Positions 1 through 13,599 of a stretch of DNA of 64,000 bases are shown in pieces. Source of the stretch: Platerodrilus igneus. Taxonomy: Eukaryota > Arthropoda > Insecta > Coleoptera > Lycidae. Within the stretch, counting starts at the first letter, position 1. Every line of letters begins with the position of its first letter. Location: NCBI GenBank assembly GCA_036346225.1, contig JARFIW010001670.1:1550001-1614000 (forward strand), given 5' to 3'. The notes beneath the pieces are model-generated. The model was not told the origin of the DNA. It worked only from the letters and a program-made list of their open reading frames with translations, and ran no database searches. Position numbers and translations under genes: made by a program.

Positions 1-481
1 AAGAAGAGAAGGAAAATGTTTATTAGCTTGTTATGCTAGAGAAACGGGGATGGTAATCTTGGCTAATTTCTAACGTTTGTTTAATTTTTTGGGATTACTT
101 AATTTTATGGCATTTAACATACTTTGTTTTGATTTGTACTTTTTTTTAGTTAAAAAACGGTAAACCGGATAAAGATGCAACTATAGCAGCTATGTCGGAT
201 CTGCAAAAGGATGATCCAGCGGTGTATGATAAAGTCATGCAGGTTTTCAAAAAATGTGCACAAGAAGGTATCAATGTTTTAAAAATAATTATTATGGATT
301 TTATTGTGATGTTTTTCTTTTTTTTTTAGTTCCATTAGAGAAAGACTTATGTGAATTTTCATCAAAATTTGCGCTATGCTGTGTAAGAGTAGGGACCGAG
401 GTAAAAATATACTAGCATAAGGATCAATGTTCATTAGTTATTTTATAGATGGGCCTTACTGATGAGGAATTAATGGGTTAG
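1..481 (+). CDS. Odorant-binding protein, 3' part (PBP/GOBP family)
   Basis: Secreted small carriers of this family bind hydrophobic odorants or pheromones in sensillar lymph. Four exons are visible: 2-52 (the start lies left of the window), 150-267, 330-400 and 449-481, ending in TAG. All junctions are GT-AG and preserve frame (phases 0, 1, 0). The joined exons give the C-terminal 91 residues with five of the six family cysteines: Cys2-X3-Cys3 in GKCLLACYA, Cys4 in FKKCAQE, and Cys5-X8-Cys6 in the third exon. Spacing Cys3-X42-Cys4-X10-Cys5 is normal for classic OBPs. An extra Cys directly follows Cys6. Cys1 and the signal peptide must lie upstream. Intron positions and phases match the OBP at 19789-20499, so the two are paralogues. 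The fold and spacing are seen; ligand and expression site are unknown. Confidence 0.88.
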
Positions 482-596
482 ATAATTATTGTATATACGC
501 CAACAAAGATTTACGTTATTAAATAATTGAAATGTTATACATTATTTTATTTTTGATTTAAGAAAATTGAATTGCGTCACTGCTGTGTATTTATTT

Positions 597-602
597 AATA
601 AA
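597..602 (+). promoter_or_regulatory. Poly(A) signal AATAAA of the first OBP gene
   Basis: A canonical AATAAA lies about 115 bp downstream of the TAG stop of the first OBP gene, in an AT-rich tract. Hexamers of this kind are frequent by chance at this base composition. Confidence 0.4.
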
Positions 603-3600
603 CTATCACATGTTAATTGTAGAAACATTGATTGTATTTTTACACAAACTTATATAGACGATTATGTTTAAAATGGCGTAGCTACAATGTAATTATTCGG
701 AGTGCAGATGATACAGATTGCAACTTTATTTTGTCTCACTTTGTGGGCGCAAGTAAAACATTCTTAAAAGGATGTTTATTTTTTCTTACAAAAGTCGTGC
801 AGAAGATGTTGTTTTATCCGTATTGACACAATTGACTTTTGAAGACTTCCGTACTAGCTCTGAACTCTATTTTCAGCGGTTTAGAGAGACTATCAAAAGG
901 GTCGTTAATTAAATACGGATGGGTAGGGCGCCACTGTACTTAGATAATGTGTAAAACAAGAAATATCGTTAAGAAAAATACAGGAATCTCAACGAGTATA
1001 TTCTGTTGTCGAAATACAAGATTTTGTATGTTTAGATGGTACTACATTTATCCTGAAATAAAATAAAATACATAAAATAATATTAGAGACAGCAATTTGC
1101 GCCTCAAAATAAAATCAAATAAATCAGACAGGTTTTATACATATATGATTTCTTTCTTTTGTGTTATAGTGCATAGACACTGTACTTATTAAATTTTATG
1201 CACATCTGGTTTATATGTAATTCAGTGAATCTAGTATTAGGCATGGACGAAATAAATATGCTTAAGAGCTTCCATGAATGTAATTAAGTTTGTTTAAATT
1301 AATAAAGAAATTAAGACTGCTAAGTAAGTATATATATATTGCTGTGAAACCTCTTGAATTACCTGGTCTGTTGACTTTCTTCTGTTAATCGCCTCGGCTG
1401 CTCCCCTATATAACTTTCATCCTCATACATAAAAAAAACAAACACATTCCTACCACAAACATCAACGTCAACTCTATTTACATCAATATTCACAATACAT
1501 TAAAATTTCAAGATTAAAATTCAGCATAAATTTCAGTTTTAAAAAGAATTTCAAGATTAATTTTATTATCATTTTAACGTGCATCCAGAATTAAAGTCCT
1601 TGTAGGATGCCTACTAATTACTATAACAATATATGCAGAGTAAAAAGGGAGCATCTACCACCCTTTACGTTAATTAACCAGGTTCGTCTAATTGAGCTCA
1701 AAGACATACCTAAAATTTCATCATAATCCAGAACATCAATACTAAATATCCCTTTCTACTTAAACAAGCAAATTTCATCTTAACATTAAAATTTTATGGT
1801 TAGTACAATTTCACTAATGTCCATTTAAAGTAAATCAATTATAAAGTAATTCAACACACACAAAAATGTCAAACAAAATAGTATAATTTACCTGAAGGTT
1901 ACTGTCCTCGTAGCTTCAATGTACATCGTCCCTTTAGTTAATCACACCATTCCAACAGGATTATATTTACGGCTTCTAATTCTCAACGCTTTTAAAATTT
2001 TCTCCATCACCATTTATTTAAAGTTGTTTCTGGGCTTTTCCGGAACTCATCTGTGTATATCTGACCCTTGTTTCGTGGATCCAGACACGTATTTGAACCA
2101 TTTAAGTATTAATACCCCCGAAAAATAACAAAGAAATTCATACTTCTTTCACCAATATACGCCAAAACTGCCTACTTTTGTGTATACATTTGTCGTTGTA
2201 AATTTTGCTAATTGGTACAGTGATACTAAATTTTATTACCTTGTATCTAAGTGCACTGAAGTACATTCATGTTAGCACGTAAATAACAAACTATTTTGAA
2301 TCACTAAAATATACGAGCAAACTTTAAATTATTTTATCAAACTAAAATGCACTGTTTAACATCTTCAATCAAGTCGCGGATGTAAGAGCTTTTAACGCAT
2401 CGAATAGTCAAAAGTCTAAGAGGCCGAAATTCATATTACCACCGGTATATATAGCGAATAGCCGGCACGTCGCTTTTGTCCTCAAAACAGACAATTCTTA
2501 AGAATTTCTCATGCTGTGTTCCCAGTCCGTCGCTCGCGCGTCGGTTTTACGAATTTTCACTCGCCCCATTTAAATATAAAAATTCTCACACGGCACGCAA
2601 ACATGTCCGAGAAAAACTAATTAATTTTGTACAGAAATCGTTGTTTCTACCTCTGATATTTGCATCCTATTTTCAACCAATTGTGACCTCGTGACGTTGC
2701 TTAAATCACGCCTTTTACTATATGTGTCTTTGCTTGACGCATTTTTCTTTCCTTTTCTAACCTGTTCGTATTGGTGCAAATTGATATTCTTTATTATCGA
2801 TTATATTTTAGTCCATGTGGACTATCTGGGTTAAATAACCCCGTATCGCACCTTCTCGTGAATATTAAGCCCCGGTTTCTCCAAGATTCTTTGTAAACAT
2901 TAATTATCTGCAAAATTTTCGCCGAATGAGCTTTTTAAATAAACCCTGTTTTGTATTTCGTGCTAAAGCATCTGACCGTTTCCAATATCCTTAGAATCGA
3001 CATGTTTATCTAAACAAATTAAACTGAAATTGCCTTTTAAAATACGCAGGTGTGTTCAAACATCCTACTTCTAACTAACACTTCTAGGATTTGCATTTTA
3101 TTGTGTTTTTACAAGTTTCTATAGATATTATCTGTACGTTTTGTTCAATACGGGTTACTTGAAATAGATTTAATTAAGATAAATTTTGCACGTAATTTCC
3201 ATTTGTTTAGGAATAATTACATTACACGCAGAGCTTTTTAATACTGCTTCTTTTGATATAAAGCGTCTTGTACATGATTTAAATCTCTTATGTTTAATGA
3301 AACTAATAAATTTTTATGCTTCACGGTTTTAATAACGCGTATTATCTAATAATATTCATTATACACGGTGATTAAAATTATTTGATGTGATTATTTAATT
3401 TTCTACCCTGGTCTAAATATGAGTATTTTATATTAACTGAAAATTATTTCTGAATTATTTTGACAGATAATTATTGCTAGTTTGTGAATATTCAATTAAT
3501 TTTTATATCTATTGTTAATCTTGGGCAATTTAAATAAAATAGCAAAAGCCTCTAAAGCAATTAGGCACTATAAATGTCATTAACATGATTAAGAGATTTT

Positions 3601-6600
3601 TTTATGTCACCTTTTCAGTACTGAGAAAATGATTCACATATAATAAAAATAGGTTGGTAATAAGATCTTTCAAATTAGTAACGTTAACTTCGTAAATAGT
3701 TATCGTGTATAAACAAGTGTATGATTGTATTATTCGTAATTCAAATTCATAGAACTTTTGTTACATAGACAATTTTATAAAGCATAAATTTTGATAAAAA
3801 GGGGCGTTCGAAAATTTAAATTTATAATTAAACATTATCACAAAGATGTTAAGCTCCATGGGTTCAAACTACCAAGGTTAGATTTATACATGACGTTATA
3901 CGTCAAACAGATGATTGCTGTACAGATGGATATCACTTACCACATTGACTTCAGGTTTGACGGCTTGCACCATTTAACAAACAAGTTCAAACCACACGTG
4001 GACTTCCAGCATTTGACAAACACGTAAAAAAACAGTTGCCTCATCGTTATAACAAAGCCTCTTAACTGGAACTACAATGTAAGTTTCTAATGCGTAATCG
4101 CTTGATACGCAATTACATCAACTTCCTACAACCATTAGTCAGCTCTAACCATTGCTTCTCAATTATAACAAAATTTCCACGTTGAAATTTAAGGAACGCA
4201 TATATCTTAGACGCAGTAAAAATTTAACAACCTAACTCGACGATTTTTGCTTCGGTAATTAAACGTTATATTTTCCGTATTTTAGTGTTGCTTTGATTTA
4301 TTTTTGTATACATCAGTTCTTTCGTAAGTTAGTTTTAGTGTTATTTTTGCACATCAGTTCTTTCGTACGTTAATTTTAGTGTTACGCATGATGAGTTTCA
4401 AACAATTGGATCGATGCATTTAGGGAAACTGAATTGCGACTCGCAAGTCAGCCTTAGATATGAACTTTACCATATTGACGTTGCAAGGATCAAAAGCCGA
4501 CTGGTCGACTCGTTGACAACAGCCTTAACGCTATTGTTATCCGTTGGTGATAGATACGTTGTAGAAATTTTACTATACAGACTGGACATTTATAACTATG
4601 CGCTTTATTTACTATAATTAAAATTAAAGAAGAACAATAATTGAGGAGTTTCGAAATTATGATACTTTGTTTTTAATTCTGTATTAATTGCTGAAGCAAA
4701 TCCAAAAAATTTATAATACAATACATAATTGTTATGCGTTAATTTAGCAAAGAAAAAACGAACTGTTACAAGATGTGTTTGCATTCCAATTTATTTTTGA
4801 AAAAATCCTGATAGAATAACAAACATTTACATGCATAAACACGCCGCCTGTACCGTCTACGTCACTAACTTATAAGACTTCTGAAGTCATATGTTTACGC
4901 CATCTATCACCCCAACAGTAACTTTAGAAATTTAATTATCCCAATTCCTAATTATGAGTAACAACTGTTATCTAACAAATATTTAATGAGATGACGAGAA
5001 GTCATTGAAACCAGAATTTTATGAAAAATTACCACCCAAAAAGGAGAAAACGGGAGAAACTAAAATGTCCCAATATTTAATCTTTCTACACTGTATAAAT
5101 ATAAAGCGTAATTATTTCATGAAGTATAAAGAAGCTCTTATTAATCATGTAATTAAATTCCATGTATTGCAGTCATTGCAGAGATCGCAAATTGAATATC
5201 AACTTAAAAGCCGCATTCTTAAATCAAATCTTTTTAGCCGTGTAATATAACTTGTGCAAATTAATCGTTGAGAGGTATCTTAAAAGCGAGCTTTATTTAA
5301 GATATAAATACAAAGCCATTCATTTCATTACCATTAAAATAAAAAGCATATTCCCGTGTGTAGATTTTAAAAATATTTATTCTTGTTAAGGATGTCTTAA
5401 AACACGTTTAAAATTACTTACTTACTTCATTAGAATGCCCATTAATCGTTAAAAATGCCATAATAACCAGTTGCGAGCTTAAATGCATCTTTATAAAAGC
5501 AAAAATAAATTCGGTGTGTAAATATGCGTTAGAACGCATTTCGTTTAGCGTAAACCAAATCTTACTGCATTTACAATCATTAGGAATGTAATTGCAAGCT
5601 TAAATTAATTATGTAATTGACTTCCGCGTGTAGATAGAATATTTAAATTCAGTTTAACTCCAGAATCTTCTTTGTTAATAAACGGATGCGTCAATGTATT
5701 AGAAAATGTTTTTAAAAGTCATTAAAAGCTAATTATTTCGCATCAATGAATAAATGCTACAATTCAAAGAAACCATGTGGATACTAAAATGTCATAAACT
5801 ACATAAGAACGATTTTATAGCTTTCCATATTATAATAAGAGAAACAGAAACCGCAAAAATTAACTCCGTGCGTTGGAATAAGATAAACGACATTTCTACG
5901 ATAGACATAAATCACAACAAGTCGCGATAATTGATATTAATTAAATCGTTAAAACGCGAAAACTGTGTAAATTCTTATATCAGCCGTGACTAACTTTCGA
6001 TAATACACTAGAATGTATCTGGAATATGACGTGTTGAGTTAAATTTTGTATATAAACCGGAACTGAATTAGTAGGTGAGTCATTCTGTCTAAAACTAAAT
6101 AACATGTAAGATTCGAGATTTAGTATTCAGCAATTTATTATTTATCTTTTTCTGAGTAAATCAAACATGCAGAGTTGCATGCTTTAAATTACGATATGAA
6201 ACAAATACGTTTTGAATGACTAAAATCAATCTCATCGGCGTTCCACGATTAACAATAAAGCCGCACCTTGCAAACTGATGTTCTAGCGTCAAATAAAGAT
6301 TTAAGATAATGTGAATAATTTTGTAAGCTGAGATTTTAACGTCAATCTAGAACAGAAGCAAGAAGGATTTAATGTCGTTAATTACGTTGGAAATGCGATT
6401 TGGATAAGCGCTCCTTGACGCTAAATATGACAAGTATAAAATTTGGACTTTTCTTTGTATTGTTATACTCTAGTTTGCCCTATAATTTGCATCACTTACG
6501 ATTCAAGTTTTATATTTTACTCGTCCTGATGTTTCTATAAATCATGACTAGCTCAGTATTTATTTGTCCGTATTTGCTCTTACTCTAGGAGAGTTCAGGT

Positions 6601-8550
6601 GTAAATGAAAATTCAAGACTGATTTTAAATTATATTAGCGCCTTGACATATACAACTCGATCAAGCAAGTTGGCTAACCCTTAGTAAAAACTACATTTCA
6701 TTACACGGATAAATTATATTGTTACAGACTCTAAACAACAAAACTCTTACTGAAATTCCTGTTTTTCTATATGCATAGGCTCTACTACAATAGCCAGTCG
6801 AAAACCTGTTCCATCTAGTTATTGTCCGAAGGACCAAATACTTGCAATTTAATGAGATTCTTAATTATTTTGTACAACATCGTTCAGGTTAACTATATTT
6901 CAATCTTACATGACCAAACTTGTAAAAAATTTTAAATTTTAGGGTTTTTAATTTTACTTTTATAAGATTGAAGGGCCACTGTACATACAATTAACTCGCT
7001 CTTACTAGTGTTACAAAAATGTATATATTTTATTCTATCTACTTTAAACTATTTGAAAAATACTTCCTTTTAAAATTTTGTCCTGTTAAAATCTTGATAT
7101 TCCATGTTATCACTAAACTTTCTCTTCTTTCCTCTCTTAGTTTGATTACAGTTCTCCAACTTTGGCCTTTTCTTTTCTCACAACAACTAAATACTTGCAA
7201 GTAAGACTGCTTGCATACGTAAATGGTATATTAAATCTTTTAGACAACTCCAATTTCAACAATTTTCAAACTGACACTGATACGTTTAAAATTCTGCAAA
7301 CAATTTTTTCTGCGTTTATTTTAAAACGCCTTAAAATTCCTCAACAAGCTCGATTTTCCGCCATTTGAATTAATGTTATTTAATATAAAATTTCTCAAGT
7401 AATTACTCTATACAGAAGTTTTCCTTATAAAATTAAACAGCTGCTTAGGAAATATTATGTTACAAAGTAGTTGCAATATTTCCTAGCACCTGCAGTGATT
7501 ACATTTTAATTAGAAGCTGCATATAAATGCACAGCTTTCTTCTAAAAGATAAGACCACTCACCACCTGCCTACATCTGCTTACAATAGACTTGTTATCTG
7601 GTATTCTGCAACTGTTACGATGTTACAAAGTAACAATATTGTTTTTCTCTGTCTAAAAAACTTTTGATAATTGCGTTACCTGCTTGTTGACAAGCATTTA
7701 CAGTTTGTATTTCGGCAGCTGTTGTCTGGGAATTCTGCACACATGATTCTTCGGCGATATCGTTAAAAACCAAATACCCAACCTCCATACATGATTCTGT
7801 TCTTATAAAATAGAAACCGTGCTTTGAAAGACAAGATTAAAGACATCATCTTCTTACCGAAGATACATGTTTAAAGTCGCGCTACTAAAATGCTTTCTGT
7901 GTTAGCATGAGCTGTGTTAGTGGTTCCGGCAGCCAGCCCATAGAGAAAGGCAGCCGCATTTTGTCTTGTCCTTTGCATTGTTAAGTATTTGTTTTTAACA
8001 TTATTCTGCACTTTACAGTTCATTTTGGGTTCTTTTGTTTCGTCCTACTAGTTATCTCTCATTAATGTGAGTTTTTATCTTCCTTTGTTTCTAAGTTGGC
8101 TTTTCAGCCCATTTTTTAATTTATTTGTGTTTGATGTCAAAACTATAGCTTCTTTCCATCTTATCACGACATATAAGGCCTCACCGAATTTAAATGAAAC
8201 AAAATTTCTTTTTCTTTTTAGAGTCGCTTTCCTGAATTCAAATTTGTAAAAAAAAAATTTTCTTTAAATTCTAAATTTCAATACTCTGACTGACAAATGA
8301 CAACTATCTACGGTGGTAAAGAAATTGATCTGATTATTATTGTACCAGAGCTAATACACCCAACTCACTTATGTTTAAACGTACGTATACAACGCCTGTA
8401 TTTGGTGACGTCCCCTCAGTCTACCAAATTGGCCAATCAATTCATATACATTTTTATTTGCTAACACCTTATATACTATCAACGGTCAGTCATATAAAAA
8501 TTGCAACGTTGCATACGTTTGTTTATCGTTATCGGATACTCTCAAATGTT
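603..8550. other. AT-rich intergenic sequence, no gene recognised
   Basis: I see no coding region, RNA gene or recognisable transposon here. Open frames are short (up to about 80 codons), unrelated to known families and typical of chance in AT-rich DNA. Minor structures are a 39-bp direct repeat near 4309-4385 and a short inverted repeat at about 7447-7483 (TAGGAAATATT facing AATATTTCCTA). Confidence 0.5.
4309..4385. repeat. Two-copy 39-bp direct repeat
   Basis: Two adjacent, slightly diverged units share CATCAGTTCTTTCGTA followed by a run ending TTTTAGTGTTA. A partial third unit end (TTTTAGTGTTG) precedes them at about 4283. This looks like a local slippage or unequal-crossover duplication. 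Confidence 0.6.
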
Positions 8551-9138
8551 TTACATATCGTCTACATAATGTGTGCAGAAATTTTCAAGTGGATTCAACA
8601 ATTTCTGCATGGTTCTGACCAATGCTGCCGATGATGATGATATTTCAAATGAAACTACCCTAAATTGGTATATTTCACCTTCTATACTGAAGCCATTATA
8701 TTTACAAATTTCTTCCTGTAGAGGGATTAACTTAAATGAATTTCTTAAATCTAACTTACTGAAAATACTGCAATCGCAAACTTTATACAGCAAATTATCC
8801 ATTGCTTGTGGTTGCTCATATTGTGGTTTGGTGATTACATGAAGTTAACGAGCATCCAACCATAACCTAATTTTTGATTTGTCTGCTTTTGGAACCACTA
8901 CCGATGGATTAATAAACGTAGTCTTGGAAGATTCAATTATACCGTTTTTATGCATTCTTTGTATTTCTTCTTTTACCTTACTTCTTAAACAAAATGGTAT
9001 TGGATGTATTTTTGTGTAGAACCCTATTTCATGAATCACCTCTAGCTTGTGTACATATTTTGTCGCAAATCTCACCCTATCATCGAATAATTCTATGACT
9101 TCTTCGACTATTTCCGCTAATTTCTTTTTTAAATTCAC
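8551..9138 (-). pseudogene. Decayed Ty3/gypsy reverse transcriptase
   Basis: Two consecutive - strand open segments encode the N-terminal part of a Ty3/gypsy-type reverse transcriptase. Segment 9138-8845 has the approach to the RT core (HPIPFCLRSKVKEEIQ, then SVVVPKADKSKIRL). Segment 8802-8551 has the first catalytic block (FSKLDLRNSF) and ends exactly at YVDDM, the second catalytic motif. A frame interruption separates them, and recognisable RT stops after the YVDDM box. No RNase H or integrase was found further left, so the element is truncated at its 3' end. A protease box and gag lie to the right on the same strand. Confidence 0.8.
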
Positions 9139-9627
9139 ATCCTGAACTCCTATCTGTTTTTCTTCAACTACCTGCTCATAGCCAACTTAATATCATTTCC
9201 TCCCGCGTTCATACATATCATCGTTCATTCCTAATTCTTTATTGTCACTTAAACTATTCGTCTTCGTCAGCCATTTAAGATCCGCCCAATATTCCTTACG
9301 CTTCCGTAGAATCAATTCTTCTTTACTTTTATTATCTGGTGCAAAAACCACCCCATTATCCTTGTATCAGTGAAGTACCACGCATTTTCTAAACCGTTGA
9401 TCAATATACCGTATCTCACCATCTAAACTAAGAATGAAATCTAATTGGAGCGCTTCTGTTACAAAAAAATTCTGTTTCTCCTAGTCTCTCCTTTCCAATA
9501 AATGCATCTATACATAACATACCCTCTATAACTGACAATCTTTTTTTGTTGCAGACCATAAATTTATCTTTTTGATCTTAAATATGCGACTCTTCCATAT
9601 GTTTTCATGTTTAAAGCAACTCCCCCT

Positions 9628-9659
9628 TTTATCAATATCAATTCTGATCCACTGTCTAA
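9628..9659 (-). pseudogene. Retropepsin active-site remnant of the same gypsy element
   Basis: The - strand reads LDSGSELILIK, the D-S-G active-site box of a retroviral-type aspartic protease, in the expected order between gag (right) and RT (left). Surrounding frames are broken by stops. A degraded zinc-knuckle-like stretch (GTHYDRDFESE) lies at about 9930-9970 on the same strand. Confidence 0.6.
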
Positions 9660-10325
9660 CTACGTAATATGTTATTTTCGACCTTTAAATGACCGAAAGG
9701 CAGATTCTTTTTATTTATTAACTTGTCCTTTAAAATATTATCTACAAAATTAACATTTTTAAATAAAATATTTACACTCATCTCCCCTGTATTTACATAA
9801 TCGAAGTTTTTTCTTGGGGCTGTTCATGGACCTCCGCTACCTCAATCCTATCTTCCTCATGCGTTCTAGGTTTTTGTATCGTGATGTAACGTGTCCTGAC
9901 GTTTCTATCCAGTCCTTAATCCTATTCACTTTCAAAATCCCTATCATAATGTGTACCAGGCCGTGCTTATAGATATAATAATAATTAAACCAATTCCCTT
10001 TATTTGTTTTATATTTCATAATAATCTACGCCTATCGCATTAAAGGATAAGGGTTTGTAACATAAAATTTAAGAGGGGAATATTATAACAAGAGGGGGGA
10101 CGAAAGTAGGGTGCGTGATAGACATGGGTGACGTGAAAGGAAAATGAAGTTCGGGTTTGATTGCAGTAAGACGTATAGATAAGCAGCTGTGATGTGAAAA
10201 AATACTGTTAAGTTCCTACCCTAAATGGGTGTTTTAAGGTAGGATCTAAAAAAAATTTAACTGGAAAGCTTGATGTTATTGGTTTGAGGATTTATCCGAA
10301 CATTCAACATATTATTAATTATTAT

Positions 10326-10409
10326 AACGTAGTATCATTACGATAAATAATCGTGAAGGGTGCAGTAAAATCCACCCTGGTTATCATACCATAAATTTTA
10401 TACTACGTT
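10326..10409. repeat. 84-bp compound palindrome
   Basis: Perfect 10-bp inverted repeats (AACGTAGTAT facing ATACTACGTT) enclose three smaller hairpins: ACGAT/ATCGT, AGGGTG/CACCCT and GGT/ACC. The whole can be drawn as a closed stem with three arms. No consistent anticodon arm or T-loop is present, so it is not called as a tRNA. It lies within the decayed gypsy region. Confidence 0.5.
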
Positions 10410-10930
10410 GTCGAAATAGCAAGTGTGGTGCGTTGTCCTCGTTAAAAACCGTGCATTCCGATTTATGAACGCCGCTTGACTAATCGAACTTAACGGTTAT
10501 GTTTCCTGCCGTCGGTAATATTACTTAGGTTATCCACGTAAATTAGTTTTGCAAACACGTTGTTTCTCTGTTTACACAGTATGTTTAAGGATCTTAATAA
10601 CTTTTAGTATTTTCATTTTATATAAAAGGGATTTGGTACAGAATTAAGTTTGATTAGAGAATTGGTCATAGTACACCGGGCGTTTACTAAAGTGGATCAG
10701 CTGCATTGTGTGTAAACAATATTAAATTCATTTATTAAAGTTAGTTAAGTTCTCAAGGCCTTTTTATTGTAGTTTAGATTTCAAATACCACTCCGACCCG
10801 AACCCCTCATGAGAAAGATCCTATTTATTGGCAGTGTTCAAATGTCTAGCTCGCTGATTTTTTGTTCTCTATTACGTTGCAAACGCTTTTGTTGTTATTA
10901 TCCTTCTTTATATCGGTTCTATTGTCCATT

Positions 10931-11601
10931 CTATCTACCGGTGTTGTTGTTTCCGTAATTCCGTCCGAATTTGTCTGATGTGATTAGCACTCTGAAATTA
11001 CTTCTTTCGTATTTTGATTTTCCTGCATTTTCCCAATATCGACGTTGTCTTGTTTCTATCCTAAGTGGACCTCCTTGTTTTTTTCGGACTGAGATAACTT
11101 TAGGGTCTCGTATCGTGTCTACTTCTTCCTCTAGATCTCTCGCCATATCATAGTTTCTAATAATTTTTAGAAATCCTTTAAGGGACTTTATATTTTGTAT
11201 GGCTACTGCTCCATTGACCTCCGTATCCATGTGTTTTGCTAGTAACTGTATTATATCTTGTTCATTTATTCTTGGTACGAGATGTCGAGCATGATTGATT
11301 TTTCCAAAATATATTCTTTTCTGGTACCATTTTGTTTCTCGTACGCTCCTGAAATTAAGTTTATTCTAAGCTTCATTTGCTGTACCCTTTCCCGGTATTG
11401 TTCCATGAATATTTTTCTGAATTCGCTGTACGTGGTATAGTTTTCTCTTATGATGCTGTACCACTTTTCAGCTGAACCCGCTAATACCGTATTTATCAGT
11501 TGAATTTTTACTGGTTTTCTTTCATTTTTCACAATTTTGTCTAGTTTATCTAAAAATGGCATGGGTTGTTCCCATCTTTTTCCTTCAAAACAAGGTAACA
11601 T
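10931..11601 (-). pseudogene. Decayed Ty3/gypsy gag
   Basis: Segment 11601-11266 (111 codons) has the retrotransposon gag pattern: PMPFLDKLDKIV, then INTVLAGSAEKWYSIIRENY and FRKIFMEQYRERVQQ. This is the capsid-domain motif with conserved Trp-Tyr and Phe...Phe spacing. A second segment, 11230-10931, continues in another frame with basic, Arg-rich sequence such as would precede a nucleocapsid. The order gag-protease-RT on the - strand supports one element of at least 3 kb. I could not identify its LTRs. Confidence 0.65.
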
Positions 11602-12148
11602 GTCCCTAGTTATCCTAAATCCGTGTTTTCTCGTTGTTATACCAATTAGTCCTTTCTCATTTATTTCGTTTCTTTTATGCCTTCTATCGTTTTCTCCATT
11701 GTACCAACATTTTTACTCAGATAGTTACTTAACCTGCCTATATGGTCTGTAAGTTCCGGGGTTGCCTTATCCTTTCTTCCTGAATCGAGTTCCACTTCTT
11801 TTCTAAAAGCTAGTTCATCTGCTTTATTTTCTCTAATTAGTGCCGGACTGTGTTCGTTTATGTTTCAAATCCATCTCCCGTACATCGTTTCTAATTTCGC
11901 CAGTTTCGCTCGCCACTAATTCACAACAGTCACCAATTTTTTTTGCCTACGACTCTCTGTAGTTATATTTTAAAAGCTTTGCAACCTGTGCAAATGAATA
12001 ATCAACATTGTACAATAAACGTTTTACGTAAATCGAAATAATAATATGACTTATCATAAGCGCTGGAAGTTCTACGGGGCGCCGTAATTCATGCGGTGAC
12101 ATCATTCTAGATGCGTCTCGATTTTACTAGAACCGCTAGAAGTTTGTT

Positions 12149-12154
12149 ATAAAT
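12149..12154 (+). promoter_or_regulatory. Candidate TATA box upstream of the hAT reading frame
   Basis: TATAAA lies 265 bp upstream of the apparent hAT start codon at 12420. Just upstream is CTAGAACCGCTAGAAG, containing alternating GAA/TTC-like units that resemble a heat-shock element. This could equally belong to an unrecognised LTR; no second copy was seen. Confidence 0.3.
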
Positions 12155-12419
12155 GGGATCCTTCACACATGGGGTTTAGTTCCTTGTTAGTTTTCTATAC
12201 ACGAAGCGAAGGTTTATATAAATTACGTGGCATAGTGAATATAAATGTGTATATATAAATTACCTATTACTTTTTTGAAATATTTAGTTATAACTTCCTG
12301 TTTATTTAATTATGATTATACATAGTGCGTAGTAGTATTCTATTGGAATTTTTGTTATTAAATTATTTCAATCTGCTTACACTTTACACAAGTATTTAGT
12401 ATTCTTTACAAATATAAAC

Positions 12420-13568
12420 ATGGACGGTCGATTTAGATAAAGTGATGCTGGTTATAGAAAATTAGCAGCAACGAAAGTAGCTAATCAGAAGGAAAGTTAA
12501 ATACATTTTAGAAGGGTCCCTAAAGCGTGGAAGAGAAAAATAAAAGCCTCTTCAAACCTCGTGCATCTGAAGGTTTTTACTGTAAAACAAGACTCGGTTG
12601 ATGAATCTCCTAATGAGGACGCCTTACTTCCTCCTAGTGCGTTGTCTATCACAGAAGTGTCTGTGGATACTGATTCAACAAAATAGATATTAAACGATTC
12701 ACACGTTCATATCTGACAGAAAATAACATTTATCAGAATATAGACGCCGATTTTAGTTTAACAAAACATGTTCGGAATAGTTTTTTTCGAGTTTTAACAA
12801 TGAATGTGTTTGAAAGAAAATTGCCATACAAGAAAAAACTACGAAGAAAGTGGCTGATATATTCCGAAAGAAAGAAAGTGGTATTTTGCTGTCCCTGCCG
12901 TTTATTCGGAACTTCAGTTGACCAGCTTGTAGAAAATGGCTACAACGATTGGAGGCATGCAACGGTTCGCCTCAATACACATGAAACTCTTATAAATTTT
13001 AAAGAATGAAGTAAAGAAATTGGAAAGTAGACTCTAAACTGACTTTAAGGAGAGTTGTGTTAGTTATAAAAAAACTGGCTCCTAGAGGTTTGGCTTTTAG
13101 AGGCGAATATGAAAAAATTGGTTCACAATATAATAGCAAGTTTTTATGTGTACAGAACTGATTGCAGAATTTGTTTCTTTCATGGCAGCACACCTTGCAA
13201 AATTTGGATACGTCGGCTCCAGTTAGACATCCTATTTATCATCTACAATGTACGAAAAATTGATAATGATATTAGCCGAACATGTTCAGGAAAATATAGT
13301 AAATGATTCCGTAAAAAATAAATATTATTTAATTTTTGTTGACAGAACTTCTGACATTTCCCATGTGGATCAGTTATCAGTTTTTAGTCCGTTTTGTTCA
13401 AAGTGATGGGTGTCCCGAAGAACATTTTTTGCAGTATATTCTAAACGCACGTCATAAAGGGGAAGAATTAGAATACGCACTTCTCTCTTTCCTTGCTCTT
13501 TTGGATATCGTTATCAGAAACTACAGAGGGAAAAGTTGCGATAATGTTAGAAATCTCAAAACAAAATA
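12420..13568 (+). pseudogene. hAT transposase remnant, ZMYM1/DUF4371 type, part 1
   Basis: From ATG 12420 the translation, broken by many stops and frameshifts, follows hAT proteins of the ZMYM1-like class: a basic N-terminus (AGYRKLAATKVANQKES), then the TTF-type zinc-finger region (RRKWLIYSERKKVVFCCPCR, followed by NDWRHATVRLNTHE), then DUF4371 blocks (SDISHVDQLSV; NYRGKSCDNV at about 13510-13560). The last block matches the family CRGQ-Y-DN box. The C-terminal part is not contiguous. A second, overlapping DUF4371 segment follows immediately. Confidence 0.75.
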
Positions 13569-13599
13569 ATTACAACTTTGGGAAATTAGTGTTTAAACC

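Noticed and set aside
3791..4617. Short + strand frames of 67-78 codons
   Set aside because: No recognisable domains, no splice-supported extension, AT-rich chance frames.
10326..10409. A tRNA or hammerhead ribozyme
   Set aside because: No anticodon loop of proper size, no T-loop consensus, and no CUGAUGA/GAAA hammerhead core.
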